Numbered from the stretch's first letter, positions 8,185-17,042 are shown. The stretch is 64,000 nucleotides of DNA from an uncultured Bacteroidales bacterium (GCA_900318175.1 ONJQ01000004.1:40362-104361), one strand, 5' to 3'. Notes: generated by a model from the sequence alone, not told the origin. A program made the numbers and translations.

Positions 8185-8364
8185 TCAAGTGAACCATCCG
8201 TTGGTATTGCCACCATCGGTCCAACCGGTATAACCACCAGCGTTGAAGCCACCTTCTTCAGGGGTCACGGGAGTAGGGGGTACTTCTGATGATTGATAAC
8301 CTCTTTCAACTCTTGCATCGAGCACCTCAACGATGGGGGTGCAATAGTTTTTGTTTTCTTTCAT
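8185..8364 (-). CDS. Small YxTP-motif peptide preceding lipoprotein copy 1
   Basis: A 59-residue protein from the ATG at 8364, beginning MKENKNYCTPIVEVL and continuing VERGYQSS, the same spacing of Y-x-T-P, V-E-x-G-aromatic and Ser as in the 6218-6400 product. The C-terminal half is rich in Pro, Gly, Thr and Asn (PPTPVTPEE, then GGYTGWTDGGN). It has no signal peptide. It is the first gene after the promoter at 8502-8509, with about 137 nt of leader, and no terminator separates it from the lipoprotein gene. Its function is unknown. Retention of the same peptide-plus-lipoprotein order in two copies is the main reason to treat it as real. Confidence 0.6.
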   Translation of the reverse strand: MKENKNYCTPIVEVLDARVERGYQSSEVPPTPVTPEEGGFNAGGYTGWTDGGNTNGWFT

Positions 8365-8470
8365 TTTTCCTTTCGATTTTTTAATGATTATTATTGGGTT
8401 TATAACTGCTTTGTGTTGTCTTGGAAAGGATACGGGCGGAGGGGAAGAGAGGGCGGAGGTTGTAGGATGC

Positions 8471-8542
8471 AAAAAGGCGGCATTCCGCTTTTTTTCGGGT
8501 GCAAAAGTACTCTTTTTTGGACAATCGTAGGGTGTCCAAAAA
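8471..8542 (-). promoter_or_regulatory. Promoter with abutting dyad and promoter-proximal hairpin for the peptide-lipoprotein cluster
   Basis: On the minus strand, TACTTTTG (8502-8509) matches TAnnTTTG. Directly upstream is a 10-bp dyad, TTTTTGGACA (8514-8523) with TGTCCAAAAA (8533-8542), covering the -33 area and so a candidate operator. About 20 nt downstream of the -7 element a GCGG-CATT-CCGC hairpin (8471-8496) is flanked by A and T runs, resembling an attenuator-type terminator ahead of the 59-residue peptide. The remainder of 8365-8781 holds no gene I can support. Confidence 0.5.
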
Positions 8543-8725
8543 GGGCATGTGTTAGAATTGTAAACAGTTGATAAGAGGTGTAGTTACATACTGATATTGG
8601 GGCATGGCTGTTGGAAAATGGGGCGAAGATGGTCTACGGTTAAGAGGCTGCTAAAGGGTGTCGGCAGCGTGATGTGAATAAAAATGGTAATGGATAAGGA
8701 AGAGAAAAATGGTTTTCGCGACTGC

Positions 8726-8761
8726 AAAAAAGCAGTTTTGGGGTGGCGTTTCTGCTTTTTT
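8726..8761 (-). terminator. Terminator-like hairpin after the XRE regulator
   Basis: AAAAAAGCAG (8726-8735) pairs with CTGCTTTTTT (8752-8761). On the minus strand this is a stem ending in a T-run, 21 bp after the stop of the 8782-9006 gene. Confidence 0.5.
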
Positions 8762-8781
8762 GGCTTCCTGCGAGGGGCAGA

Positions 8782-9006
8782 TTATTGGTTTGCGAGGAGG
8801 TCGGAGTAGAGTCGGAAGAGGTCGGTGTGGAGGATGGCGCAGATGGTGATGAGTTGCTGTGTGTCGATGGATTGCTTGTTGAAGATTTTTTGCAGTGTAC
8901 GCGGGGTGATGCCGATTTGCTCGGCAAGCCAGGCGTTGGTCTTCCCTTGTCGGCGCAACTCATTGCGGATGGCGGCGCCTATGTGTATCTGCATGTTGTT
9001 GGGCAT
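8782..9006 (-). CDS. Small XRE-family helix-turn-helix regulator
   Basis: A 74-residue protein that is almost entirely one lambda-repressor-like domain: IRNELRRQGKTNAWLAEQIGITPRTL (helix-turn-helix with WLAEQ.GI....L) followed by IFNKQSIDTQQLITICAIL. It should bind DNA as a dimer. The ATG at 9006 (MPNNMQ) was chosen because TATCTTTG at 9041-9048 lies 35 nt upstream; the ATG at 8994 is an alternative. It is the nearest regulator to the peptide-lipoprotein cluster and on the same strand, so control of the dyad at 8514-8542 is an attractive but untested idea. It has no sensor domain. Confidence 0.75.
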   Translation of the reverse strand: MPNNMQIHIGAAIRNELRRQGKTNAWLAEQIGITPRTLQKIFNKQSIDTQQLITICAILHTDLFRLYSDLLANQ

Positions 9007-9040
9007 TTGTGGGTGTTTGTTTGTTGTTGCTAATTGGGTG

Positions 9041-9048
9041 CAAAGATA
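9041..9048 (-). promoter_or_regulatory. -7 element for the XRE regulator
   Basis: TATCTTTG on the minus strand, 35 nt before the ATG at 9006. Confidence 0.65.
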
Positions 9049-9083
9049 CATAAAAAAAATGAATTGATGTGTTAGGAGGTGCA

Positions 9084-9120
9084 AAAAAAATAAGGGGCTC
9101 GGTCAGAGCCCCTTATTTTT
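9084..9120 (-). terminator. rpsA terminator
   Basis: A stem with AATAAGGGGCTC on one arm and GAGCCCCTTATT on the other, a 5-nt loop, and A/T runs on both sides. It sits 25 bp after the rpsA stop on the minus strand and would also end plus-strand transcripts. Confidence 0.85.
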
Positions 9121-9145
9121 TGATTGAGTGACGAGAGTGTGAGGT

Positions 9146-10945
9146 TTATTCGCCTCTTTCTTCTTTCTCGATTTCCTCTTTCAGGTTGGCAAGAACGCTG
9201 AGGTCGCCAAGGGTGGTCTTCTCAAGAGATTCGGTGATCTTTTTGACGGTCTTCTTGGTGGCGCGCTCTTTCTTTGCATCCTCGTTCTCGTTCTTCTGGC
9301 GCTCGTTGTCGAGGGCATCCTGGAAGACGCGGGTGTGGGAGACAATGATTTTCTTGTTCTCCTTGGAGAATTCGATGACCTTGAAGTCGAGGGTTTCACC
9401 CTGACGAGCTTTGGTCTTGTCTTCCTTGTCGAGGTGACGCATGGGAGCGAAGCCTTCAACACCATAGGGGAGAGCAACGGTGGCGCCCTTGTCGTTGATG
9501 TTGGAGATGGTGCCTTGGTGGACAGTGCCTACGCCAAAGAGTGACTCGTAGACATCCCAAGGATTCTCTTCGAGCTGCTTGTGGCCGAGGCTGAGACGAC
9601 GGTTTTCGGCATCGACTTCGAGGACGACGACATCAATGCTGTCGCCAATCTTGGTGAACTCGGCGGGGTGCTTGATTTTCTTGCTCCAGCTGAGGTCGCT
9701 GATGTGGATGAGACCGTCGACGCCTTCCTCAAGCTCGACAAAGATGCCGAAGTTGGTGAAGTTGCGGACAACAGCGGTGTGCTTGCTGCCGACGGGATAT
9801 TTCTCGGTGATGGACAGCCAAGGATCGGGCATGAGCTGCTTGATGCCGAGGGACATCTTGCGCTGCTCGCGGTCGAGGGTGAGGACCACTGCTTCGACCT
9901 CTTGTCCCACTTTGAGGAAGTCCTGAGCGCTGCGGAGGTGCTGGCTCCAGCTCATCTCGCTGACGTGGATGAGACCTTCGACACCGGGAACAACTTCGAC
10001 AAATGCACCGTAGTCGGCGATGACAACGACTTTACCGTGGACGTGGTCGCCTTCCTTGAGGTTAGGATCGAGAGCATCCCAGGGGTGAGGAGTGAGCTGC
10101 TTGAGACCGAGGGCGATGCGGTGCTTGGCCTCGTCAAAGTCGAGGATGACGACGTTGATTTTCTGGTCGAGCTCGACAATGTCCTTAGGATCGGAGACAC
10201 GGCCCCAGCTGAGGTCGGTGATGTGGATAAGACCGTCGACACCACCAAGGTCGATGAAGACACCATAGGGGGTGATGTTCTTGACGGTGCCTTCGAGCAC
10301 CTGGCCTTTTTCGAGGTGGCTGATGATTTCGGCCTTCTGGGCTTCGATCTCGTCCTCGATGAGGGCTTTGTGGGAGACTACCACATTCTTGTATTCGTGA
10401 TTGATTTTGACGACTTTGAACTCCATGCTCTTGTCGACAAACACGTCGTAGTCGCGGATGGGTTTGACATCGATTTGCGAACCGGGAAGGAAGGCTTCGA
10501 TGTTGTCGAAAACGGTGACAATGAGACCGCCCTTGGTGCGGCTCTTGACATAACCGGTAATGATTTCCTGATTCTCGTAAGCCTGGTTGACACGCTCCCA
10601 GCTCTTGAGGATGCGGGCTTTCTTGTGGGAGAGAAGCAGCTGGCCGTTGGAGTCTTCCTGGCTCTCGACGTAGACTTCAATCTTGTCGCCCACTTTGAAA
10701 TCGGGGTTGTAGCGGAGTTCGGAGGCGGGGATGACACCGTCGCTCTTGAATCCGATGTTGACAACGGCCTCACGGTCGCTGATGCTGACGATGGTACCTT
10801 CGATAACTTCTTGTTCGGTGAATGATTTGAAGGTCTGCTCGTACTGCTCGGTCATTTGTTTGACCTTTTCGCTGTTGACTTCTTCTTTTTTATCGATAGC
10901 ACTCCAGTCAAAATCTGCTATCGGCTGCACATTTTTATAATCCAT
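9146..10945 (-). CDS. rpsA: 30S ribosomal protein S1
   Basis: A 599-residue protein made of six tandem S1 OB-fold domains, each with a GxVxxIxxxGxFVxL-type pattern (for example NITPYGVFIDL, NFTNFGIFVEL, DGLIHISDLSW repeats), then a charged tail. It binds mRNA on the small subunit and assists initiation on weakly structured leaders, which matters in a phylum that rarely uses Shine-Dalgarno pairing. The start MDYKNVQPIADFDW at 10945 was preferred over an upstream extension because TATCTTTG lies at 11054-11061 on the minus strand, giving a leader of about 100 nt. That long leader could carry autoregulatory structure. A strong terminator follows the gene. Confidence 0.95.
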   Translation of the reverse strand: MDYKNVQPIADFDWSAIDKKEEVNSEKVKQMTEQYEQTFKSFTEQEVIEGTIVSISDREAVVNIGFKSDGVIPASELRYNPDFKVGDKIEVYVESQEDSNGQLLLSHKKARILKSWERVNQAYENQEIITGYVKSRTKGGLIVTVFDNIEAFLPGSQIDVKPIRDYDVFVDKSMEFKVVKINHEYKNVVVSHKALIEDEIEAQKAEIISHLEKGQVLEGTVKNITPYGVFIDLGGVDGLIHITDLSWGRVSDPKDIVELDQKINVVILDFDEAKHRIALGLKQLTPHPWDALDPNLKEGDHVHGKVVVIADYGAFVEVVPGVEGLIHVSEMSWSQHLRSAQDFLKVGQEVEAVVLTLDREQRKMSLGIKQLMPDPWLSITEKYPVGSKHTAVVRNFTNFGIFVELEEGVDGLIHISDLSWSKKIKHPAEFTKIGDSIDVVVLEVDAENRRLSLGHKQLEENPWDVYESLFGVGTVHQGTISNINDKGATVALPYGVEGFAPMRHLDKEDKTKARQGETLDFKVIEFSKENKKIIVSHTRVFQDALDNERQKNENEDAKKERATKKTVKKITESLEKTTLGDLSVLANLKEEIEKEERGE

Positions 10946-11053
10946 GTGTGCGGTTTTTTTTGTTTTTGTGGCCCCTGCCAGCCGGGTGAAACTTAGGTTA
11001 ACACATTGGGTTCTATCGCATTGGCAGGAATGCGAACGCCGCAATATGAGTAG

Positions 11054-11061
11054 CAAAGATA
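11054..11061 (-). promoter_or_regulatory. -7 element for rpsA
   Basis: TATCTTTG on the minus strand, about 109 nt before the rpsA ATG. Confidence 0.65.
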
Positions 11062-11186
11062 AGCCTTTTTTTTGAATTACAAAGTTTTATGTCGAAAAAA
11101 AGTTCCTAAGAAAAATTGTCATGATGGCAAATAATAACTTAGATTTTTTCCCGTTAATGATGTCAGAACAAATTATTTATTTTATT

Positions 11187-11702
11187 ATGAGTAAACCCGT
11201 ATTATCTACTCCCGTTAAGTTGGCATTGTTGACGCTGGCCTTTCTTGTTATTATTTTTTTGGGATTGGTGCCATTATGGATTGTCCATTACATGTATCAA
11301 TCACTTTTCATTAGAGTGATTATCGCTGTTGCAGGTATCTTGTGGGGAATAGGTACGCTGATCGGCTTTTGGATTCATTTCAAGTATGTCGACCTTTGGC
11401 GCCAGTGGTTCAAGGAGATTCGCAAGAAAAAAAGAAAGCGTGAATTCCAGAGCGATGATAGATACGTGGCGTTACTTGAAAAGTATCCCATCTCGGTCAA
11501 GCATCACGAATTGCACTACAGGAATCACCATCCCGAGATGTCTCCAAAGGAGGTGATAGCAAAGGCGTTGGAGATTAGCAATGAGGAGTGGGCAGAGCGT
11601 GAGGCATTCCACGTCAGGAATCACAATGAGCGCAAGGTTTTTAAAGAGCATAAGCCTCCGACGCTGAGCAGAGGGGAATCTGGTTCGAGTCAGAGGCTTT
11701 AG
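11187..11702 (+). CDS. Small two-helix membrane protein, unknown function
   Basis: 171 residues from MSKPVLSTPVK; an in-frame ATG at 11160 would add nine residues. Two hydrophobic segments, about residues 11-33 and 39-62, form a hairpin in the membrane. The remaining 110 residues are cytoplasmic in character, very basic (IRKKKRKREF) and rich in His (KHHELHYRNHHPEMSP), ending in a Ser-rich tail. I do not recognise the family. It stands alone between rpsA (divergent) and the FucP-like gene (convergent). GC content is lower at its start than in neighbouring genes. Confidence 0.55.
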   Translation: MSKPVLSTPVKLALLTLAFLVIIFLGLVPLWIVHYMYQSLFIRVIIAVAGILWGIGTLIGFWIHFKYVDLWRQWFKEIRKKKRKREFQSDDRYVALLEKYPISVKHHELHYRNHHPEMSPKEVIAKALEISNEEWAEREAFHVRNHNERKVFKEHKPPTLSRGESGSSQRL

Positions 11703-11710
11703 GATGCTTT

Positions 11711-11725
11711 GGGGCTTGCAGCCCC
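11711..11725. terminator. Short GC hairpin between convergent genes
   Basis: GGGGCT-TGC-AGCCCC between the small membrane protein gene and the FucP-like gene. There is no T-run, so terminator activity is uncertain. Confidence 0.35.
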
Positions 11726-11735
11726 GAACGAAATG

Positions 11736-12998
11736 CTATTCGGTGGGAATGTCTTTGTTGACGTTCTTGCTGCCCCAGAGAGCATAGAAGAGGATGTAGG
11801 CGAAGCCGGCAATGACAATCCAGTAGCTGCCCACATAGCCTACGCTGTCAGCAACATAATTCTGTATGAACGGCAGGATGCCGCCACCGCAGACCAGTGC
11901 CATGAAGATGCCACTGGCCATGGGTGTGTATTTGCCCAAGCCTTCGGCGGAGAGGTTGAAAATGGCTCCCCACATAACGGAGGTGCAGAGACCACAGAGG
12001 GTGGCAAAGGCAATCTTCAGGGGCACTTCGGAACCGTGGAGGTGGACGGTGGCCGTGGTGGGGATGAAGATGAGGCAGAGCAGGAAGAGGATAGCTATGG
12101 AGGCCGTGGTGGAGAGCATGGCTTTGGAGGAGACTTTGCTGCCCAGCAAGCCACCGATGAATCGTCCGCAAAGCATCAGGAACCAGTAGGCTCCGATGAA
12201 CCAGCCTGCGAGGTCGGCACCAAGTCCCAATCCGCCGCCTTCGGCACCGGTAGTCATGTAGAGATTGGCAGTGTTGGGGATTCCCACCTCAACACCTACA
12301 TAGAAGAAAATGGCGATGGCTCCAAGCACAAAATGGCGGAAACTTAGCGGGGAATGAGCGTCTTTCTGTTTGGCGGCACGCATCTCTTTGGTCTCCAGAT
12401 GAGGCTCAGGGATTTTGGTGAGCACGATGACCACAAAGGCAACAGCGAAGATGGCCATGGCGATAATCATGGCGGGAGCAGCGTCGCTGACGGATGCCTG
12501 GCTGGCGGCTCCTCCGATAAGGTAGCCCAGCAGGATGGGAGCAATGGTACCACCTGTTGAGTTGATGGTGCCTCCCCACTGAATGAGCTGGTTGCCACGA
12601 TTGCCACCACCGCCAAGGGTGTTGAGCATGGGGTTGACAACGATGTTGAGCAGGCACATGGAGAATCCGGCGACAAGGGCACCGGCAACATAGACGGCAA
12701 AACTCTCGGCATAGCCGGAGAGGAACTGGATGCCCACACCGATGAAACCGACAGTGACTGCAAGCAGGGAGGTGAATTTGTACCCCTTGCGACGCAGTAT
12801 GATGCCGGCCGGGATGCCCATGCAGGCGTAGGCTATAAAGTTGGCCAGAGTGCCGAGCTGTGCGACGGCATTGCTGGTGCCGAACTGGTTCTTAACAATG
12901 ACTCCCATGGAGCCAGCGAAGTTGGTGACGAATGCTATCATGAAGAACAGCAGAAACATCACAATAATGGGGATAGTGTAGTTTTGTTTCTTTTCCAT
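11736..12998 (-). CDS. FucP-type major facilitator sugar permease
   Basis: A 420-residue inner-membrane protein of about 12 transmembrane helices. The N-terminal region (TNFAGSMGVIVKNQFG, then LANFIAYACMGIPAGIILRRKGYK) and the later WGGTINSTGGTIAP and GRFIGGLLGSKVSSK segments match the FucP (L-fucose:H+ symporter) branch of the major facilitator superfamily, which in Bacteroidota also covers glucose/galactose and other sugar carriers. The ATG at 12998 is preferred to a start nine codons upstream. No catabolic genes flank it, so the sugar cannot be named. It follows the ATP synthase operon but is separated from it by a strong terminator. Confidence 0.8.
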   Translation of the reverse strand: MEKKQNYTIPIIVMFLLFFMIAFVTNFAGSMGVIVKNQFGTSNAVAQLGTLANFIAYACMGIPAGIILRRKGYKFTSLLAVTVGFIGVGIQFLSGYAESFAVYVAGALVAGFSMCLLNIVVNPMLNTLGGGGNRGNQLIQWGGTINSTGGTIAPILLGYLIGGAASQASVSDAAPAMIIAMAIFAVAFVVIVLTKIPEPHLETKEMRAAKQKDAHSPLSFRHFVLGAIAIFFYVGVEVGIPNTANLYMTTGAEGGGLGLGADLAGWFIGAYWFLMLCGRFIGGLLGSKVSSKAMLSTTASIAILFLLCLIFIPTTATVHLHGSEVPLKIAFATLCGLCTSVMWGAIFNLSAEGLGKYTPMASGIFMALVCGGGILPFIQNYVADSVGYVGSYWIVIAGFAYILFYALWGSKNVNKDIPTE

Positions 12999-13032
12999 AT
13001 TGATAATACTATTTGTTTGTTGCAAAAAACAT

Positions 13033-13066
13033 ACAGCGCATGGGGGCTTGCGTCCCCATGCGCTGT
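13033..13066 (-). terminator. Terminator of the ATP synthase operon
   Basis: ACAGCGCATGGGG (13033-13045) and its exact complement at 13054-13066 form a 13-bp stem with an 8-nt loop. On the minus strand it is followed by ATGTTTTTTGC. Confidence 0.85.
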
Positions 13067-13093
13067 TAATTGATGCTCAAAGCACACATAAGT

Positions 13094-13981
13094 CTACCCT
13101 TTTAGAGCCTCGGAGCCGCTAACGATTTCAATAATCTCGTTGGTGATGGCAGCCTGACGGGCCTTGTTGTAGCTGAGGCGCAACTCCTTGAGCAGTTCGG
13201 TGGCATTGTCGGTGGCTTTCTGCATGGCATTCATGCGGGCACCATGTTCGGAAGCCAGAGAATCGAGGATGACACGATAGAAGTGGGACCTGAGCGTGAG
13301 GGGAATCATCTCGCGGAGGATGGCCTCCTTTGAGGGCTCGTAGATATAGTCGTTCGCCATGCCCTTGTTTGCCTCCTTGGAGGACTCGGTGGGGACAATG
13401 GGAAGGAACTGTTCAGTGCTGAGAATCTGCACTAACGAGTTCTTGAACTGGTTGTATATCAACTCTACTCGGTCGTACTTCTTGTCGCAGAACTGCTGCA
13501 TAACTTCATCGGCCAACTTGGCAACGGCATCGAACGTGGCATTGTCAAGCATGTCGTCATAAGTGCCTACGACATTGTCGAATCGCTTGCCGAAATACTC
13601 GCTGCAGCGTTTGCCGATGGTTATCATGGACAGCCGTGCGGGTTGCTCAGCCGTAGCTGTGGAGTGGTAGTAGTCTATCCTTGCCTGGGCCTGTTTGATG
13701 ACGTTGCTGTTGAACGCGCCGCACAACCCTTTGTTGGATGTCACCACCACCAGCAGCACATTGTCCAGCCGACGCACCTCGTGGTAGGGGGTCTGTATGC
13801 CGTCGCCCGTATCAATATCGGCTGCTATGGCCCCAAGCTGGTTGGCATAGGGGCGCATGCCGACAATGGCATTTTGTGCACGGCGGAACTTTGCAGCCGA
13901 GACCATCTTCATGGCCGAAGTGATCTGCTGCGTAGAGCTGACCGATGCAATACGGGTTCTGACTTCTTTTAAGTTTGCCAT
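13094..13981 (-). CDS. atpG: ATP synthase F1 gamma subunit
   Basis: 295 residues. The N-terminus MANLKEVRTRIASVSSTQQITSAM and the C-terminal NATELLKELRLSYNKARQAAITNEI.EI block are the two conserved ends that form the gamma coiled coil inside the alpha3beta3 ring. It rotates with the c-ring and couples proton flow to catalysis. It is the last gene of atpE-F-H-A-G, starting 6 bp after the atpA stop, and is followed by a terminator. Length is normal. Confidence 0.95.
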   Translation of the reverse strand: MANLKEVRTRIASVSSTQQITSAMKMVSAAKFRRAQNAIVGMRPYANQLGAIAADIDTGDGIQTPYHEVRRLDNVLLVVVTSNKGLCGAFNSNVIKQAQARIDYYHSTATAEQPARLSMITIGKRCSEYFGKRFDNVVGTYDDMLDNATFDAVAKLADEVMQQFCDKKYDRVELIYNQFKNSLVQILSTEQFLPIVPTESSKEANKGMANDYIYEPSKEAILREMIPLTLRSHFYRVILDSLASEHGARMNAMQKATDNATELLKELRLSYNKARQAAITNEIIEIVSGSEALKG

Positions 13982-13987
13982 ACTTTA

Positions 13988-15568
13988 TTATTTTGCGTAT
14001 TTCTCAGCCATGTCGAGTGCAACGCTCTTGAGGGTTGCAAGGTCTTCGTCCACGAGTTTCCCCTTGTGGAGGTTCTCAAGGATTCCGGCATGGTTCTGAT
14101 GGAGGAAGAAGAGGAACTCGCTCTCGAAGTTGCGAACCTTGTCGATGGGCACTTTCTGGAGCAGACCGTTGGTTCCGCAATAGATAATGGCCACCTGGTC
14201 CTCGACGGGCATGGGGCTGTATTGCGGCTGCTTGAGGATTTCCACGTTGCGGGCACCCTTGTCCAGCACTGCCTTCGTGGCAGCATCGAGGTCGGAGCCG
14301 AACTTGGAGAAAGCCTCCAACTCGCGGTACTGAGCTTGGTCCAGCTTCAGCGTACCGGCAATCTTCTTCATCGATTTAATCTGAGCCTTACCACCCACGC
14401 GCGACACCGAGATACCCACATTAATAGCGGGACGTATGCCGGAGTTGAAGAGGTTGGTCTCAAGGAATATCTGTCCGTCGGTAATCGAAATGACATTGGT
14501 GGGGATGTAAGCCGACACGTCGCCAGCTTGGGTCTCGATGATAGGAAGGGCTGTCAACGAACCGCCACCTTTCACCTTGTCTTTCAAGCAGGCGGGAAGG
14601 TCGTTCATCTGGCGGGCAATCTCGTCGCTCTGGATGATGCGGGCGGCACGCTCCAGCAGACGGCTGTGCAGGTAGAACACATCGCCAGGGTATGCCTCAC
14701 GTCCCGGCGGGCGACGGAGAAGCAGCGAGACTTCGCGGTATGCCACTGCCTGTTTGCTGAGATCGTCGTAGATGACCAGTGCGTTGCGGCCTGTGTCGCG
14801 GAAATACTCTCCGATGGCGGCACCGGCAAAGGGGGCGTAGAACTGCATGGCTGCCGGGTCGGAAGCTGTGGCGGCCACCACAATGGTGTAGTCCATGGCA
14901 CCTTTCTCCTCCAGATTCTTGACCATATTGGCGACGGTAGAACCTTTCTGACCACAAGCAACATAGATGCAATACACGGGGTCGCCAGCGTCATAGAAAT
15001 TCTTCTGATTGATGATGGTGTCGATAGCAATAGCTGTTTTACCTGTCTGACGGTCGCCGATGATGAGCTCGCGCTGTCCGCGTCCGATAGGAATCATGGA
15101 GTCGATAGCCTTGATGCCGGTCTGCAGGGGCTGCTCGACGGGCTGACGGAAGATGACGCCGGGAGCCTTGCGCTCAATGGGCATCTCGAAGAGCTCGCCT
15201 TCGATGGTACCCTTACCGTCGATGGGCTCGCCGATGGTGTTGATGACGCGGCCCACAAGCCCCTCGCCCACACGGATGGAGGCAATGCGCTTGGTGCGTT
15301 TCACCGTGTCGCCTTCATTGATGGTGCTGGCCTCGGCCAACATCACCACGCCGACATTGTCTTCTTCGAGGTTCTGGACGATGCCCTGCTCGCCTGAGGC
15401 GAACTCGACCAGCTCGCCAGCCTGTGCGTTGTTCAATCCATAGACGCGGGCAATGCCGTCGCCTACGGTGAGGACGGTTCCTACCTCCTCCAGCGCAACA
15501 TCCAGATTGACATCGGCCAATTGTTTCTTCAGAATCGCCGATACTTCGGCAGGTTTAATTTCTGACAT
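13988..15568 (-). CDS. atpA: ATP synthase F1 alpha subunit
   Basis: 526 residues with the three expected domains: N-terminal barrel, nucleotide-binding domain with P-loop [15 protein letters not shown], and C-terminal helical domain. The [19 protein letters not shown] block and the [29 protein letters not shown] block are diagnostic of alpha rather than beta. Alpha subunits carry the non-catalytic nucleotide sites of the F1 head. The catalytic beta subunit (atpD) is not in this window. The gene sits between atpH (24 bp upstream) and atpG (6 bp downstream). Confidence 0.96.
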   Translation of the reverse strand: MSEIKPAEVSAILKKQLADVNLDVALEEVGTVLTVGDGIARVYGLNNAQAGELVEFASGEQGIVQNLEEDNVGVVMLAEASTINEGDTVKRTKRIASIRVGEGLVGRVINTIGEPIDGKGTIEGELFEMPIERKAPGVIFRQPVEQPLQTGIKAIDSMIPIGRGQRELIIGDRQTGKTAIAIDTIINQKNFYDAGDPVYCIYVACGQKGSTVANMVKNLEEKGAMDYTIVVAATASDPAAMQFYAPFAGAAIGEYFRDTGRNALVIYDDLSKQAVAYREVSLLLRRPPGREAYPGDVFYLHSRLLERAARIIQSDEIARQMNDLPACLKDKVKGGGSLTALPIIETQAGDVSAYIPTNVISITDGQIFLETNLFNSGIRPAINVGISVSRVGGKAQIKSMKKIAGTLKLDQAQYRELEAFSKFGSDLDAATKAVLDKGARNVEILKQPQYSPMPVEDQVAIIYCGTNGLLQKVPIDKVRNFESEFLFFLHQNHAGILENLHKGKLVDEDLATLKSVALDMAEKYAK

Positions 15569-15592
15569 ATATCTTTTGTATTAGTTTATTGC

Positions 15593-16150
15593 TTACAATT
15601 TGCTCTCATACACATTCTTGTCGAACTGCTGACGGAGCTTCACCAGTTTGGTGCTGAGACGGGCGTCGTAGATGTTGTTGTCGTACTCTATGGCGAAACC
15701 TCCAATAATCTTGGGGTCCGTCTTTGTTATCAGTTCCACCTCCTTGCCAGTGTGGCGGGCAACAGTCTGAATGACGGTCTCGCTGATGGTGGCATCCACC
15801 TCGGTTGCCGTGGTGAACTTGGACAACACAATATTGTGACTTTCGCGATAGAGGTCCAGATACGAAGCGCTGATTCCGCTCAGGTTCACCGAGCGGCTCT
15901 TCCGCACCACAAACTCCAAGAAAGCCATGGTTGTCTTGCCGACATGCTGGGCAAAGATGTCCCGCACGATGGCAATCTTCCTCGACTCCTTGATCACCGG
16001 ATTACGGAAGACGGTGCTGAACACCCTGTTCTCCGAGCTGACGGCATACACCAGTCTCATGTCCTGAGCCACTTGGTCCTGCTCGCCCAACTCGTCAGCC
16101 AGCATAAAGAGAGCCTTTGCGTAATTTATATTGATTCTATAGTCTTGCAC
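15593..16150 (-). CDS. atpH: ATP synthase F1 delta subunit
   Basis: 185 residues, the peripheral-stalk delta/OSCP protein that ties the b dimer to the top of the alpha3beta3 head. MQDYRININYAKALFMLADELGE matches the family N-terminus (R.YA.ALF..A), and the C-terminal KTDPKIIGGFAIEYDNNIYDARLSTKL matches the 'dp.liGG....g....D.S...kL' signature. It lies between atpF (42 bp upstream) and atpA. Confidence 0.92.
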   Translation of the reverse strand: MQDYRININYAKALFMLADELGEQDQVAQDMRLVYAVSSENRVFSTVFRNPVIKESRKIAIVRDIFAQHVGKTTMAFLEFVVRKSRSVNLSGISASYLDLYRESHNIVLSKFTTATEVDATISETVIQTVARHTGKEVELITKTDPKIIGGFAIEYDNNIYDARLSTKLVKLRQQFDKNVYESKL

Positions 16151-16192
16151 GGTGACAGTATTCTGATGGTTGTTTTCAAAAACGGGTTACAA

Positions 16193-16693
16193 CTAATTGA
16201 GGTGTGCATGCTCAAGCTCACGCTGAATCAGCTTATCGGCGTTCTGCTTGTCGGAGAGCTCTGCTTTCATCAGCTTCTCGGCTATCTCTATCGAGAGATT
16301 GGCAATCTGGTTCTTCAAGTCGTGCATGGCTTTCAGTTTCTCGTAGTTGATGCTTTCACGGGCATTCTCCACGATGCGGTCGGCCTCCTCGGTAGCCTTG
16401 ATGCGGGCGTCCTCGACAATTTTCTCGCTGGTCAAGCGGGCGTTGCGCAGCAGTTCGTCGCGCTCCATCTTGGCCTCCCTCAGCAGGTCTTCATTGTGAG
16501 CCGTGAGTTGGCGCATCTCCTCGCGGGCCTTTTCGGCGGCGTTCAGCGAGTCGGCAATAGCCTTTTCACGTTTTCGCAATGCCTTCAGCAGCATCGGCCA
16601 GCCCCATTTGCCAAGGATGAAGACCAGCACACCGAACGAGACAAGCATCCAGAAAAACGTACCTAAACCGGGATTAATTAACGGGTTATTCAT
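16193..16693 (-). CDS. atpF: ATP synthase F0 b subunit
   Basis: 166 residues: one N-terminal transmembrane helix (about residues 9-31, GTFFWMLVSFGVLVFILGKW) and then a long charged coiled coil (LNAAEKAREEMRQLTAHNEDLL onward) that dimerises as the peripheral stalk. It anchors F1 to the membrane stator. Placed between atpE and atpH as in other operons. Length is normal. Confidence 0.93.
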   Translation of the reverse strand: MNNPLINPGLGTFFWMLVSFGVLVFILGKWGWPMLLKALRKREKAIADSLNAAEKAREEMRQLTAHNEDLLREAKMERDELLRNARLTSEKIVEDARIKATEEADRIVENARESINYEKLKAMHDLKNQIANLSIEIAEKLMKAELSDKQNADKLIQRELEHAHLN

Positions 16694-16787
16694 TTATTAC
16701 TATTGTTTAAGTTTCTGTTGTGATGGTGAATAGGAAGGGATGTCGGTGCCAATCGCGCCGGCACCCCTTTCTCCTGTTGTGTCGGAA

Positions 16788-17042
16788 CTACTTGAGGACA
16801 ACCAGCAAGCAGACAACCACTGCGAAGAAGGCAACACCTTCAACCAGTGCGGCGGCAATAATCATGGTAGAACGGATGTCGCCACCAGCCTCGGGCTGAC
16901 GGGCCATACCTTCCATTGCACCCTGACCAATTTTACCGATGCCGAGACCAGCACCGATAGTTGCCAAACCTGCTCCGACTGCTGCGCCGAAATAACCCCA
17001 GGCCATTTGGGCAGCTGCTTGTAATAAAATGAGTAATGACAT
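16788..17042 (-). CDS. atpE: ATP synthase F0 c subunit
   Basis: 84 residues: two transmembrane helices with the Gly/Ala-rich GLATIGAGLGIG in the first, the polar loop ARQPEAGGDI, and the ion-binding Glu in ALVEGVAFF of the second. Where Na+-type c subunits have Gln in helix 1 and E-S/T in helix 2, this one has Ile and E-G, so proton coupling is inferred. The start MSLLILLQAAAQ at 17042 is the family start; an upstream in-frame extension is rejected. It is the first gene of the operon and has its own promoter at 17140-17147. Subunit a (atpB), normally the gene before atpE, is absent. Confidence 0.93.
   Translation of the reverse strand: MSLLILLQAAAQMAWGYFGAAVGAGLATIGAGLGIGKIGQGAMEGMARQPEAGGDIRSTMIIAAALVEGVAFFAVVVCLLVVLK

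Noticed and set aside
6218-8364. The YxTP peptides as lasso-peptide or other RiPP precursors
   Set aside because: The YxxP resemblance is short, and no B1/B2/C-type or other modifying enzyme, protease or dedicated exporter lies nearby. Kept only as an unknown small-protein family.
9581-10825. Long plus-strand frame opposite rpsA
   Set aside because: Acidic, repetitive translation that follows the S1 repeats in reverse; a shadow of rpsA.
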